This document shows, piece by piece, positions 8,100 through 17,221 of a stretch of 64,000 nt of DNA. Below the pieces are notes generated by a model. The model had not been told where the DNA came from. It made no database searches and worked only from the letters and a program-made list of their open reading frames with translations. The stretch lies in the NCBI RefSeq assembly GCF_030063185.1, contig NZ_JASISP010000009.1:24770-88769 (forward strand), given 5' to 3'. Origin of the DNA: Arthrobacter sp. H35-D1 (lineage in GTDB: Bacteria > Actinomycetota > Actinomycetes > Actinomycetales > Micrococcaceae). Position 1 is the first letter of the stretch; every line of letters starts with the position of its first letter. A program made the position numbers and the translations under genes.

Positions 8100-11000
8100 T
8101 CAGCCTCCTGAAGGGGGTTTCGGTCGAAAATCTGGATTGACAGCAGCAGAGAGCTGGTCGAAGTAGTTGTGCCGTGCCCAGGAGGCGCGGTCGCCGATGA
8201 CGTAGAGGCGGCGCTTGGCCCGGCTTGCGGCGACGTTGACGAGGTTGACCGTTGACGAGGCCCACATCTTTGCCCCGGGCGCGTCAGGATCTCCACCCAA
8301 GACGAGGAATACGACGTCGGCTTCGCGCCCCTGAGCGGTGTGGATCGTGCCGGCCCGCAGGTCCGGGTACTGCCCCATGAGAGATTCGAGCTTATTGGCG
8401 ACCATTCGGAAAGGCGAGATCGCGATGACTTCGGACATCGCAACGCCCTCGTGTTGGAGACGCGCGAGTTCTTGATGCAGTCGGACGATCTGGTTTGGCT
8501 GCAGGTGCGTGCCAGCAGTGGTCGCTGGCTCGTCGAACCACTGGCTTGGCGCCATTCTCGGGCCGTCTGAGCTGTCGTAGATGTCTGGACGGTCGGGGTC
8601 GTCCAGGCAGCGATGGACGCCGCTGACCATGATGCCGTTGTAGGCGATCTGATTGCACAGGCTGAACATCGGGTCGTCGCATCGGCGATGCACCGTCAGA
8701 GGAGCACTCACCCAGACGGACTCCTCGCCCTGACGCAGAGTGGTCCCGTACTGTGAGACACGGTCGGCAAGACTCTGCACCGATGCCCGCGGCGGGATCC
8801 ACGTCGACGAGACCCGGTAGGCGGCCGCGATGTCGCGCTGGGCCTTCTGCGGCATCGTCACGACCGGCTGCAGCTGCAGCGGGTCCCCGACGGCAACGAC
8901 CCGCTGTGAGCGCCAGATCGCACCGGCCGCGTACTGCGGTGAGGCCTGCCCGGCCTCGTCAATGAGCAGCCAGCCGAGGGACTCGCAGCCAAGGCCGGCG
9001 AACATGCGCCCGAAGGACGCGAAGGTCGTCGAGACCAACGGCACGACCAGGAAAAACGTCTGCCATGCCGCACGCAGCTTTTCCGGCTCCAGCCGTCGCG
9101 GAACGGAACCGGCGACAACCTCGACCGCCGCGCGCAGCCCGAGCACCATCTCCCCTGCTGCGTTGGCCAGAAAGTCCTCATGCAGTCGCAGTGCCGCGAG
9201 GAAAAGCTCTGATCTGGCCTCATCCAACTGTGGGTCGAGCCACGGGGCGTGCAGTTCGCGAACCGGTCCCACCCACGTCTCGTCCGGGTACCCGGACCGG
9301 AGTTCCTCGCGGTCGGCAGCTACCCGTCGACGAAGTTCGGCCACCTCCCGGGCGGCTTGTGCCCGTGAGGCCTCGGTCCGATTGGCCTCCGCGCGGAGCT
9401 CCTGCGCCTGCTGGGCGAGGTGCTGCGCCTGGGTCCGGGACTGTTGCCGGTGCTGCTCCGCCACTCGCAGGCCCTCCTCGAGCGGTTCCAGCCGGGTCCG
9501 CCAGTCGCGGGCGGCACGGCCCAACGTGAACAAGGTCTCGAGCGCTCGGGGTCTGGTCTCGATGTGCCGATCCCGCGCCTCAATCGCTCTGAAGTGCTCA
9601 GTCTCGACGCGCTCGGCGACCGGCGAGTAGGCACGGCTCACGTCGACGGCAGCGGCGGCGTCGGTTCCTAGACGTCCCGCATGTGTGGCCAGGCCCGATT
9701 CTTCTTTGAGGGCGGCCGGAAGTCGTTCAAGGCGGGTTTGCGCCCTCCGTCGCAGTTCAACGATCTCGTCGACGCGACCTTCGGCCCGCCGAAAGTCCGC
9801 CCGTGCGTCCTCCCAGCTCTTGTGGGGCACTGTCCCATCGCGCCACTGGGCCAGTCGTGTCTGCATGCGTGGACCGGTCCCGGGGACGCGCTGCTTCGTG
9901 CGCGGGTCGGTCTTGTCGAACCAGAAAGCGGACCGGAACGCTCCGCGGTTGCTCTTGTTGCCTAGACGAGCGGCAACCAGGCCCCACGCTCTCCGTTCCG
10001 CTTTCCCTGGGTCGGCGTCGTCCTCCAAATCAACGAGGTCTTCGGAGTAGACACCGCCGGACGACTCCAGCGTGGCGGAGGCGATGTCCGCGAAATAGTC
10101 GGCTTCGTCCATCCACTTATCCGCGATGGCTTCTCGAGCGGGGATCTCGGTGCTCACGTTCTCCACAGCCGCGTTGTTCGCTGACGCCACGACCATTTCG
10201 AAACCCGTCAGCTCGTCGCGCAGCTGACGGACCTTGCGCGGGTACCCGTCAATGGCGGTCCACTGATGGGTGGTTGCGGTGAAAGCGTCCTCGGGGCGCG
10301 GCAGGGACGCGAGTCGTCGGGCGCGTTCGACGACGTTGCCGGCAAGGACGTCACGCAGCATTGTCGTCTTCCCGGTGCCGGGTGGGCCGTTGACGCCCAT
10401 CAGCCCCCGCGTGCCGGCAAAGTCGTGCAACGCCTGATTGACGGCGAACTGCTGCCGCAGCGCCAGACCATGCGCCGGTTCGGAAGGCCATCGGCCCTTG
10501 GGCAGCCTCTCGATCTCGGCCCCCGCGTTCACCGCAGCGTGGTCAGTCATGACGTCGATCCGCAACTCGACCGGGATCGAGGCATCGCCGGTCAGGTACG
10601 CTGACAAGGCCGTCGGGCACCTCCCGCCCTGCACATGCTTCTGGACGGCCGCGAGGTCCTCGAGAAAGAAGCTGTTCAGAAAGTCTATGCTCGCCGCAGA
10701 GTCTTCACCGCGACGCTCGGCGACGGCAACTGAAGCAATGACGATCCTCTCACTGGCCAGCCCAGCCGTGCCGTCGATCCCCGCGGCCTCGTGGGCAATC
10801 CGCAGCAGGACCTGCAAGGACGCCTCGTCATGAGCAGGCGCCGTCTGAGCGTCTGCCGCCTCGCGCCGCAGACCGTCGAAGGCGTCAACTCTCTCGGTGA
10901 AGGCGCTGGCTGCTGCGGGGAACCCATCGGCCCAGTGTGCATCGTGCGCCCGGGTACGGTTTCCGATCCGGGCGACAGCCCAAAGAGCCGAAGAGAGCAC

Positions 11001-11393
11001 CGCGGAGCCGGCCATCAGCACGCCGTGCTCGTCAAGCAGCAAGCCCGCGCAGGCGCTGAACCCGGCGGGTCGTTCGTCATACGCATCCCGGTCCTCGGCG
11101 AAGGCCCGGTGCAGGTGCTGGTAGGTGTCCTCCAGGTCGTACACTCCGAGGTAGAGCGTGTGCTGCCACACCCGGCGGGTCCTGCCCACCGACTGCGGCG
11201 GGCGCAGTACGTCCCACGGCAGCGGCTCCCCCAGTCCCCACTTGATCACTTGCCTGTCATCCGGGCGCGTCGAGGGCTTGGTCAGCTTCGGCACCTTCTG
11301 TGGACTGAATAGCTCCAGCATCCACCAGTACCGCAGAATCTGCCGGCGATCGTCGTCAATCTCGTCCGTCCCCATGCTCAGATTCTGCCACAT
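8100..11393 (-). CDS. Large SF1 (DNA2/Upf1-like) helicase of the island
   Basis: A 1097-residue superfamily 1 helicase of the AAA_11/AAA_12 type. A unique N-terminal domain (about residues 1-300, with YWWMLELFSPQKVPK) precedes a Q-motif-like LRQQFAVNQAL (312-322) and Walker A GPPGTGKTT (336-344). A long charged, probably coiled-coil insert occupies about 540-740. The second half has Walker B LLIDEAGQ (DEAG at 812-815), motif III GDPLQLQP (836), motif IV TVHRRCDDP, TIHTAQGREADVVF (motif V) and VAASRAKRRLYVIGD (motif VI). All catalytic motifs are present. It is the first gene of a two-gene unit with the broken partner at 7217-8092. It lies in an insertion at an otherwise conserved locus, as defence genes often do; a defence role is inference only. 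An alternative ATG at 11375 is possible. Confidence 0.88.
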   Translation of the reverse strand: MWQNLSMGTDEIDDDRRQILRYWWMLELFSPQKVPKLTKPSTRPDDRQVIKWGLGEPLPWDVLRPPQSVGRTRRVWQHTLYLGVYDLEDTYQHLHRAFAEDRDAYDERPAGFSACAGLLLDEHGVLMAGSAVLSSALWAVARIGNRTRAHDAHWADGFPAAASAFTERVDAFDGLRREAADAQTAPAHDEASLQVLLRIAHEAAGIDGTAGLASERIVIASVAVAERRGEDSAASIDFLNSFFLEDLAAVQKHVQGGRCPTALSAYLTGDASIPVELRIDVMTDHAAVNAGAEIERLPKGRWPSEPAHGLALRQQFAVNQALHDFAGTRGLMGVNGPPGTGKTTMLRDVLAGNVVERARRLASLPRPEDAFTATTHQWTAIDGYPRKVRQLRDELTGFEMVVASANNAAVENVSTEIPAREAIADKWMDEADYFADIASATLESSGGVYSEDLVDLEDDADPGKAERRAWGLVAARLGNKSNRGAFRSAFWFDKTDPRTKQRVPGTGPRMQTRLAQWRDGTVPHKSWEDARADFRRAEGRVDEIVELRRRAQTRLERLPAALKEESGLATHAGRLGTDAAAAVDVSRAYSPVAERVETEHFRAIEARDRHIETRPRALETLFTLGRAARDWRTRLEPLEEGLRVAEQHRQQSRTQAQHLAQQAQELRAEANRTEASRAQAAREVAELRRRVAADREELRSGYPDETWVGPVRELHAPWLDPQLDEARSELFLAALRLHEDFLANAAGEMVLGLRAAVEVVAGSVPRRLEPEKLRAAWQTFFLVVPLVSTTFASFGRMFAGLGCESLGWLLIDEAGQASPQYAAGAIWRSQRVVAVGDPLQLQPVVTMPQKAQRDIAAAYRVSSTWIPPRASVQSLADRVSQYGTTLRQGEESVWVSAPLTVHRRCDDPMFSLCNQIAYNGIMVSGVHRCLDDPDRPDIYDSSDGPRMAPSQWFDEPATTAGTHLQPNQIVRLHQELARLQHEGVAMSEVIAISPFRMVANKLESLMGQYPDLRAGTIHTAQGREADVVFLVLGGDPDAPGAKMWASSTVNLVNVAASRAKRRLYVIGDRASWARHNYFDQLSAAVNPDFRPKPPSGG

Positions 11394-11809
11394 GAGTGTG
11401 GCTGGATAACCGACTCGGTGGGACGACCAGCAGTTCGGTTTTGCTCAGGCGGCTCCAGCAACAACTCATCCGCCACGCCGCGGCGGCAAAGACATACCCC
11501 CGTGAACATCGCCCGCCTTGGCGTGCTTGAAATCAGCCACATCACCCCACCACACCGGTCGGAGCGTCCAGGCCTGCTACGGTGCCGGCACGGGGCCCGG
11601 GACCAGGGCCAGCCGGGCCTCTACGGCCCCGGGCACTGCCCTGCCGGCCCCGAAGCGCCCACTGCGGACCCCGAAATTGCCTGCCGAGCCCGAAACCCGG
11701 CAACTGCCACCAGCCTCACACCGTCCTAAAATCGAGCCTCTTCAGCAACGCCACCACGTAAAAGACCGTTCGACACCAGCCGCCGCAGGGTGGCGGTTGG
11801 GGCGGGCGG
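11394..11809. other. Non-coding spacer at island edge
   Basis: The stretch between the helicase start and the DUF2469 stop has no convincing gene. Plus-strand frames crossing it are rich in Pro, Ala, Arg and Gly and run into DUF2469 antisense. It must hold the helicase promoter and one junction of the insertion. No long direct repeat matching the other edge was found by eye. Confidence 0.5.
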
Positions 11810-12142
11810 TCAGCCCAGCGGGCCCAGTGCGCCGTCCTTGGGAATTTGCAGGTCGTCGGTCTTGATCAGCTCTTCAACGTTGACGTCCTTGAAGGTGATG
11901 ACACGCACATTCTTCACAAACCGGGCGGTGCGGTACACATCCCACACCCAGGCATCCTGCAGTGTCAGGTCAAAGTAGACCTCGCCGTCGGCTGAGCGGG
12001 CCTGCAAATCGACATGGTTCGCCAGATAGAACCGGCGCTCGGTCTCCACCACATAGCTGAACAGGTTCACCACGTCACGATATTCGCGGTAGAGCTGCAA
12101 CTCCATGTCGGTTTCGTAGTTTTCCAGATCCTCGGTGCTCAT
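11810..12142 (-). CDS. DUF2469 family protein
   Basis: A 110-residue acidic protein of the DUF2469 family (MSTEDLENYETDMELQLYRE, FSYVVETERRFYLAN, YFDLTLQDAWVWDVYR, RFVKNVRVITFKDVNVEEL), found almost only in Actinobacteria between rnhB and yraN. The function is unknown. The ATG at 12142 restores the family's usual length; a longer upstream frame is the antisense tail of the rnhB region. It follows the rnhB reading frame by 59 bases and is the last ancestral gene before the island. Confidence 0.88.
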   Translation of the reverse strand: MSTEDLENYETDMELQLYREYRDVVNLFSYVVETERRFYLANHVDLQARSADGEVYFDLTLQDAWVWDVYRTARFVKNVRVITFKDVNVEELIKTDDLQIPKDGALGPLG

Positions 12143-12201
12143 GGCTCCATCATCCATCACTTGTGCTCCACTTGCCCAAATGGCGGGACCACAAGACGAA
12201 A

Positions 12202-12879
12202 CTACACGAGCCGCCAACTCTTGCGGTGGTGGTCGGTGGGGCCCTGCTTGGCAATGGCGGCGCGGTGCGCGGAAGTACCGTAGCCCATGTTGGCGTCCCA
12301 TCCGAAGGCGGGAAAGTGCTCGGCGAGTCCTTTCATGATGCCGTCGCGCTCAACTTTGGCCAGCACGCTGGCAGCGGCAACTGACAGGCACGTCAGGTCG
12401 GCCTTGATGCGGGTCTGGATCCGCCAGTGCGCCGCGGGAGCCTGCGGCGGTGCTGGCGCAAACAGGTCAAGGGGTGGCTATTCCGGGGTTGAAAGCCAGT
12501 CCTGGTTGCCGTCCAAAATCACAAAGTCGGGCACGAGCGTCGATGCGGCCTGCGCCATCGCGCGCGTACCGGCCAGGCGCAGGGCGGCGACCAGTCCGAC
12601 GTCGTCAATTTCCCGGGCCGAGGCATGCCCGACGGCGCTTGCCGCAGCCCAGGCGGCAATGCTCGGCACCAGGGCTTCACGCACCAGGGGGCGGAGCAGC
12701 TTGCTGTCCTTCACGCCCGGCAATTCGGTGGCCGTTTCCGCATGAATGACGACGACGCCCACACTGACGGGCCCGGCGAGCGAACCGCGGCCCACCTCGT
12801 CGCAGCCGGCAACCACCTGGTAGCCCTGGGCGGCAAGTTCCCGCTCCCAGGCCAGGGTGGGCGCTGCGGCCGCCATCAA
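12202..12879 (-). pseudogene. rnhB: Ribonuclease HII with in-frame amber stop
   Basis: RNase HII removes ribonucleotides from DNA:RNA hybrids. The first 133 residues are normal: [14 protein letters not shown] gives the first two carboxylates, VKDSKLL follows, and VILDGNQDW gives the third. A TAG at 12478-12480 then stops translation. Beyond it, in the same frame and with no indel, the expected C-terminus continues: RIKADLTCLSVAAASVLAKVERD, with the fourth catalytic Asp in KAD, followed by GWDANMGYGTSAHRAAI and the normal end at 12202. The full frame would be 225 codons. The truncated product lacks one metal ligand and about 40% of the fold, so it should be inactive. The start overlaps the lepB stop (ATGA). 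A point mutation (CAG to TAG is the simplest), amber suppression, or a sequencing error would all fit. Confidence 0.85.
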
Positions 12880-14006
12880 GGCCCTGCCGGTGCGTGCTGT
12901 TGGCCGGAAACGCTGCTACCCGCGGGCTCGGGGACGTTGCTGAACACATCGGGGTAGTTGCCCAGGACGCTCCAGTGCGAGAACGGCCAGGCGATGACCA
13001 CTGCCCGGCCCTCGACGTCGGCAATGGGCACGAAACCCGTGCCGTTGTCGCTGTTGTGGAAGCGGGAATCCTGCGAGTTGTTGCGATGGTCGCCCATGAC
13101 CCACAGGTGGCCCTCCGGAACGGTGACCTCAAAGGTGGTGTCCGACGGCGCCGCGCCGGGAAAGAGGTAGGGCTCGGTGATGGGCTCGCCGTTGATGGTC
13201 AGCTTGCCCTCTGCGCTGCAGCAGACAACTTTGTCGCCCGGCATGCCGATGACCCGCTTGACCAGGTGCTGCTGGGAATTATCCGGCGCCAACCCGATAA
13301 AGGTGGCCGCATCGTTGACCCAGCTCAAGGGGCCTTCGGCAACCGGTTCCGGCGTCAACCAGCCCTGTGTGTCCTTGAACACGACGACGTCGCCGCGCTT
13401 GAGTGCGAAGGGTTCCGGCACGAGCAGGTTGACGAAAATCCTGTCGTTGATTTGCAGAGTGTTTTCCATCGAGCCGGACGGGATGAAGAAGGCGCGGAAC
13501 AGGAACGTCTTGATGAGGAAGGACAGCACAATGGCGATGACAACAATGGTGAGCAGTTCCTTGCCCCATGCCCATGCCTGGCGTCCCAGCCGTTCCGTGG
13601 CCGTGCCGCCGTGGTTCCCGTCCCCGGAACGGTGGCTTGCAGCGGCAGAGTGCGCAGGGCCCCCGTGCACAGGGCCGTCGTGCACTGGGCCGTCGGTATC
13701 TGGGCCCTCGTGCGCAGCGGCCGTGTCGGAGTCGCTGTCATCGTCGATGCCGGGTTGCCCGCCGTTCAGGTGCCGCGCCCTCCCGTTTTGACTGAAGCGC
13801 GCCTCGGAAGACTCGGACGTCCCGGGTGCAGCCGGCTCGCCAGATTCGGGCACCTCGGCAGCCGCGGATCCTTCGGGCGGCTCAAAAGCGTCGGGCACCC
13901 CGGAAACCTCGGGCGACTCCGATGGGAGCCGGGGATCGCCCGTTCCTGGTTCCACGCTCTCTGGTTGCACACCATCTGGTTCTCCGGGAGCACTGTGTTG
14001 CGTCAA
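12876..14006 (-). CDS. lepB: Signal peptidase I with long disordered N-terminus
   Basis: A 376-residue type I signal peptidase. The first about 145 residues form an unusually long, acidic, Pro/Gly/Ser/His-rich cytoplasmic extension containing the imperfect repeat [17 protein letters not shown] membrane helix (about 151-168) leads into [13 protein letters not shown] with the nucleophile Ser179. The catalytic Lys is K250 in [14 protein letters not shown], and the conserved [13 protein letters not shown] box is present. It cleaves signal peptides from secreted proteins on the outer face of the membrane. It is the second of two adjacent lepB genes and overlaps rnhB. Confidence 0.92.
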   Translation of the reverse strand: MTQHSAPGEPDGVQPESVEPGTGDPRLPSESPEVSGVPDAFEPPEGSAAAEVPESGEPAAPGTSESSEARFSQNGRARHLNGGQPGIDDDSDSDTAAAHEGPDTDGPVHDGPVHGGPAHSAAASHRSGDGNHGGTATERLGRQAWAWGKELLTIVVIAIVLSFLIKTFLFRAFFIPSGSMENTLQINDRIFVNLLVPEPFALKRGDVVVFKDTQGWLTPEPVAEGPLSWVNDAATFIGLAPDNSQQHLVKRVIGMPGDKVVCCSAEGKLTINGEPITEPYLFPGAAPSDTTFEVTVPEGHLWVMGDHRNNSQDSRFHNSDNGTGFVPIADVEGRAVVIAWPFSHWSVLGNYPDVFSNVPEPAGSSVSGQQHAPAGP

Positions 14007-14099
14007 CGTTTATTTCCTTAGCAAAGTCAGGACAAAAGCTTGGGTGGAGCACACCGCCGTCGGACACGTTGCCCGTGCCGGGCGCAGGGTTTCCGGACC

Positions 14100-14756
14100 C
14101 TACGGCAGCGGGCTGTCGCTGTCGATGCCGTGCATGCGCCCCGGCGGCCACACCGTGGCAATGGGCGAACCAATGACCCTCGAGGTGGAAATCAGGCCGC
14201 CGCCGGGAGCACCGAGCAGTGAGCGTGAATCCAGGGAGACGTTTCTGTGGTCGCCCATGAGCCACAATTTACCTTGTGGCACGCTCACCTCGAAGTTCAA
14301 CGCGCTGGGCTCGTCCCCCGGGTACAGGTAACTCTCGGACACCGGCACCCCGTTGACTTCCAACAGTCCGTCGTCGGTGCAGCACTTGACGGTGTCACCC
14401 GCGACGCCCAGCACGCGCTTGACGTAGATGTTGTTGTTCGGCACCAGCCCCAGCCATTGACCGGCGGCTGTGATCCCGTCAGCCACCGGACCGGCCCCGG
14501 ATTTCAGCGGTGCGAAGGACCCGCGGCCGTCAAAAACCACCACATCCCCGCGTTCAATGGCCTCGGTGGCAAAGCTGGTGCGGGACACCAAAACCCTGTC
14601 GCCCGAGAGCAGCAGCGGTTCCATGGACTCCGAGGGGATGAAATAAACATCCACCCACACATTGCGCACCAGCGCCAGGAGCACGAAGATAACGACCACT
14701 GCCAAAACAACAAAACGCCAGCCCAGTTTCCTGGACTGGCGTTTCGCTTGGTTCAA
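14100..14756 (-). CDS. lepB: Signal peptidase I (second copy)
   Basis: A 218-residue type I signal peptidase with a single membrane helix (about residues 13-30), nucleophile Ser in YFIPSESMEPLL, Lys in YVKRVLGVAGDTV, and the box LMGDHRNVSLDSR. The start is inferred to be the TTG at 14756, 13 bases after the rplS stop. Upstream in the same frame is only the antisense of rplS, so a longer start is excluded. This copy has no disordered extension, unlike the next gene. Adjacent paralogous signal peptidases are known in high-GC Gram-positives and probably share substrates. Confidence 0.88.
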   Translation of the reverse strand: MNQAKRQSRKLGWRFVVLAVVVIFVLLALVRNVWVDVYFIPSESMEPLLLSGDRVLVSRTSFATEAIERGDVVVFDGRGSFAPLKSGAGPVADGITAAGQWLGLVPNNNIYVKRVLGVAGDTVKCCTDDGLLEVNGVPVSESYLYPGDEPSALNFEVSVPQGKLWLMGDHRNVSLDSRSLLGAPGGGLISTSRVIGSPIATVWPPGRMHGIDSDSPLP

Positions 14757-14769
14757 AGTGCGATTCCCG

Positions 14770-15129
14770 TTACTTGGCGGGAACGGCGTCGCGCTTTTCC
14801 TTGATCTTTGCAGCCTTGCCGCGCAGATTGCGCATGTAGTACAGCTTGGCGCGGCGAACGTCGCCCTTGCTGACAACTTCAATCTTGTCCAGGATCGGGG
14901 AGTGCACCGGGAAGGTACGCTCAACACCGCAACCGAAGGAGACCTTGCGAACCGTGAAGGTTTCGCGAACGCCGTCGCCCTGGCGGCCAAGGACGAAGCC
15001 CTTGAAAACCTGGACACGTGAGCGGGAACCTTCAATGATGTTCACGTGAACGTTGAGGGTGTCGCCGGCACGGAAGGCGGGGATGTCGGTGCGCAGGCTG
15101 GCTGCGTCGACAGAATCGAGAAGATGCAT
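14770..15129 (-). CDS. rplS: 50S ribosomal protein L19
   Basis: A 119-residue bL19 located at the 30S-50S interface. Recognised by [54 protein letters not shown] and the C-terminal [18 protein letters not shown]. The ATG at 15129 has GGAG six to seven bases upstream; an in-frame start eight codons earlier lacks this. It is followed closely by the lepB pair. The 275-base spacer to trmD probably holds its own promoter. Confidence 0.95.
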   Translation of the reverse strand: MHLLDSVDAASLRTDIPAFRAGDTLNVHVNIIEGSRSRVQVFKGFVLGRQGDGVRETFTVRKVSFGCGVERTFPVHSPILDKIEVVSKGDVRRAKLYYMRNLRGKAAKIKEKRDAVPAK

Positions 15130-15404
15130 TTTCTCACTCCAGGCAAACACCACAGGTCATTTGCTTTGTGTCACGACTTTCATGGACGGCGCAGGGCCAG
15201 TCATGAAAGACGAAAGATGAGGACCGGATACCCAAGACTGGTTCACCGGTGTGCCATCCTGTTGACGAGCGATCCCCCTGTGGCAGGAACGCGCCCAGTC
15301 GGCACATGCACCCATTTTGCCATACGTCGGACGCCAACAACTAATTGCGCCTCTTGGCGGCCCCGAACACCCTAATCCTGAACGGCCTGGCTTTCGGCGC
15401 GCAG

Positions 15405-16202
15405 CTAGCTTTCGGGGCGGAGCACGGCTTTGCCGTCGACGACGGCGTAGCCCAGTTCCCAGAGCACGTTGCGGTCCGTTTTGCTGAAGGCTGCAACGTC
15501 CAGCGCGTCGATCAGGTCCGGCCGGCGGTCCGCGGTGCGTCGCAGCTGCAGTTCCTTGCGAAACTTGGCGATCTTGCCGTGGTTGCCGCTGAGCAGCACC
15601 TCGGGCACCTCGCGTCCGCGCCAGCTGGAGGGTTTGGTGTAGACGGGGTACTCGAGCAGGCCGTCGGAGTGGGATTCCTCAATGAGGGATTCGGGGTTGC
15701 CCACCACACCGGGGACCAGGCGGCCAATAGCTTCAACCATGGCCAGGACGGCCACTTCGCCGCCGTTGAGGACATAGTCGCCCAAGCTCACGGGACGGAC
15801 GGTGTAGGCGTCCTGCGCCCATTCCAGCACGCGCTCGTCAATGCCTTCGTAGCGTCCGCAGGCAAAGACCAGGTGGTCCTCCTCGGCGAGCTCGTAGGCC
15901 AGTTTCTGGTTGAACACTTCCCCTGCCGGCGACGGCACGATCAATGTTGGCTTGCTGCCTTCGGCCAAGGGAGACGCTTCGGCGATGTCGCCGAGCGCCT
16001 GCGCCCACGGTTCGGGTTTCATGACCATGCCGGCGCCGCCGCCGTAGGGGGTGTCATCCACCGTCCGGTGCCTGTCCTGGGTATACGTGCGCAGGTCGTG
16101 CACGGCAAGCTCCAGCAAACCTTCGGTGCGGGCCTTGCCAATCAGGCTCAGGTCCAGCGGCGCCAGGTACTCCGGGAAAATGCTGACTACGTCAAAGCGC
16201 AT
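15405..16202 (-). CDS. trmD: tRNA (guanine(37)-N1)-methyltransferase
   Basis: A 265-residue SPOUT methyltransferase that makes m1G37 in tRNAs reading CNN and some other codons, preventing +1 frameshifting. Diagnostic segments are [35 protein letters not shown], the knot region [11 protein letters not shown] and [20 protein letters not shown], and [21 protein letters not shown]. Length is normal. The start codon shares one base with the rimM stop, so the two are translationally coupled. Confidence 0.95.
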   Translation of the reverse strand: MRFDVVSIFPEYLAPLDLSLIGKARTEGLLELAVHDLRTYTQDRHRTVDDTPYGGGAGMVMKPEPWAQALGDIAEASPLAEGSKPTLIVPSPAGEVFNQKLAYELAEEDHLVFACGRYEGIDERVLEWAQDAYTVRPVSLGDYVLNGGEVAVLAMVEAIGRLVPGVVGNPESLIEESHSDGLLEYPVYTKPSSWRGREVPEVLLSGNHGKIAKFRKELQLRRTADRRPDLIDALDVAAFSKTDRNVLWELGYAVVDGKAVLRPES

Positions 16203-16816
16203 TACTCGCCGCTGTCCTTCGAGTTGCTGCCCTCCGAGTTGCTGCCTTCAGTGCTGCTGCCTTCCGCGCCTGACAGGTCTGCCGCTTCGCCGGCTTCGTC
16301 GTTTTCGGCGGCGTCCTTGTTCACCGTGAACAAACCTGCCGGCGGGGTCAACAGCACATAGCCCTCCTCGATTTTCACTTCCGGGACAATCTCGTCCACG
16401 AATGGAACCAGGACTTCATCGCCTTCGTTGTCTTCCACGATGAGCAGGTCCTGCACGGCCTGGGTGCGCAGGCCGGTCACCTTGCCCACCTTCTCGCTGC
16501 CGACCCGAACCTCAAGGTTCAGCAGTTCGTGTTCGTACCAGGCGTCGTCGTCCTCGTCGTCTTCGGACTCGAAGAACATGGTGGCCCCGCGCAGCAGCTC
16601 CGCCTCGTTGCGGGTGCTGGTGCCTTCGAAGCCCAGCAGCAGGATGTCTTTGTTCCAGCGGGAGCTCTTGACCGTCAGGGTGCCGAGCGTGGCCGGTTCC
16701 ACGACGAACTGCGTGCCGACGGCGAAGCGGGAGTCGGGGGCGTCGGTGAGGACCAGCACCGTCACTTCCCCGCGAATGCCGTGGGGTTTGCCGATCCTGG
16801 CGACCTGAACCTGCAT
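16202..16816 (-). CDS. rimM: 16S rRNA processing protein RimM
   Basis: A 204-residue RimM, which assists maturation of the 30S head and binds ribosomal protein S19. [20 protein letters not shown] marks the N-terminal barrel; [21 protein letters not shown] and [14 protein letters not shown] mark the C-terminal PRC-barrel. An acidic insert ([15 protein letters not shown]) and a Ser/Gly/Glu-rich tail with an SEGSNS-like repeat extend it beyond the usual 170-180 residues. A terminator and a 14-bp tandem repeat precede it, so it probably has its own promoter separate from rpsP. Confidence 0.93.
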   Translation of the reverse strand: MQVQVARIGKPHGIRGEVTVLVLTDAPDSRFAVGTQFVVEPATLGTLTVKSSRWNKDILLLGFEGTSTRNEAELLRGATMFFESEDDEDDDAWYEHELLNLEVRVGSEKVGKVTGLRTQAVQDLLIVEDNEGDEVLVPFVDEIVPEVKIEEGYVLLTPPAGLFTVNKDAAENDEAGEAADLSGAEGSSTEGSNSEGSNSKDSGE

Positions 16817-16826
16817 GGGTACTCCT

Positions 16827-16854
16827 AAGTGCTTGCTAAAAAGTGCTTGCTAAA
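16827..16854. repeat. 14-bp perfect tandem duplication upstream of rimM
   Basis: AAGTGCTTGCTAAA occurs twice in tandem (16827-16840, 16841-16854), starting ten bases upstream of the rimM start. It lies in the leader, so it changes the spacing between any promoter and the gene. Confidence 0.8.
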
Positions 16855-16876
16855 AGAAAGCTGAAAGAAAATGCGG

Positions 16877-16914
16877 AAAAAATTGGCCCCGCCACCATTA
16901 TGGTGCCGGGGCCA
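16877..16914 (-). terminator. Rho-independent terminator after rpsP-KH
   Basis: On the minus strand, TTGGCCCCGGCACCAT and ATGGTGGCGGGGCCAA form a near-perfect 16-bp stem with one mismatch and almost no loop, followed directly by six T (plus-strand A at 16877-16882). It sits 64 bases after the KH gene and separates rpsP-KH from rimM-trmD. Confidence 0.85.
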
Positions 16915-16977
16915 AACGTTTGGCTTTACTGCTGAAAACGACTCGCTCGGCCGGGGCCGGGCAACAATCTGCGCAGG

Positions 16978-17220
16978 TTAGTGGCGGCGGTCGGTGTCGA
17001 CAACGTCAACACGCACCGGTTCGCCGTCGGCCAGTGCGGCAACCACCGTGCGCAAGGCACGGGCGGTGCGGCCCTGTCGGCCAATAACCCGACCCAGATC
17101 GTCTTGATGAACGCGCACCTCGAGGGATTCCCCGCGGCGGTTGTTCTTGACGCTCACCTTTACGTCCTCGGGAGTGTCAACAATCCCGCGAACCAGGTGC
17201 TCCAGCGCTTCAGCCAACAA
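16978..17220 (-). CDS. KH-domain RNA-binding protein (KhpA type)
   Basis: An 80-residue single-KH-domain protein of the UPF0109/KhpA family. LLAEALEHLVRGIVDTPEDV leads into the KH core LEVRVHQDDLGRVIGRQGRT with the GxxG loop GRQG. It probably binds RNA, often together with KhpB. The start is the TTG at 17220, one base after the rpsP stop; upstream in this frame is only antisense of rpsP. The order rpsP-KH-rimM-trmD is standard in Gram-positive bacteria. Confidence 0.92.
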   Translation of the reverse strand: MLAEALEHLVRGIVDTPEDVKVSVKNNRRGESLEVRVHQDDLGRVIGRQGRTARALRTVVAALADGEPVRVDVVDTDRRH

Positions 17221-17221
17221 G

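Noticed and set aside
6255-11790. Attachment-site pair flanking the island
   Set aside because: A shared 10-mer CAGCCGCCGC occurs near both edges, but this is short and expected by chance in GC-rich DNA; no integrase is present.
11418-11865. Plus-strand genes between the helicase and DUF2469
   Set aside because: Two overlapping frames in different phases with Pro/Ala/Arg-rich translations, no ribosome binding site; they run into DUF2469 antisense.
14757-15035. N-terminal extension of the second lepB
   Set aside because: These codons are antisense-frame reading of rplS, low in protein character; the TTG after the rplS stop gives a standard signal peptidase.
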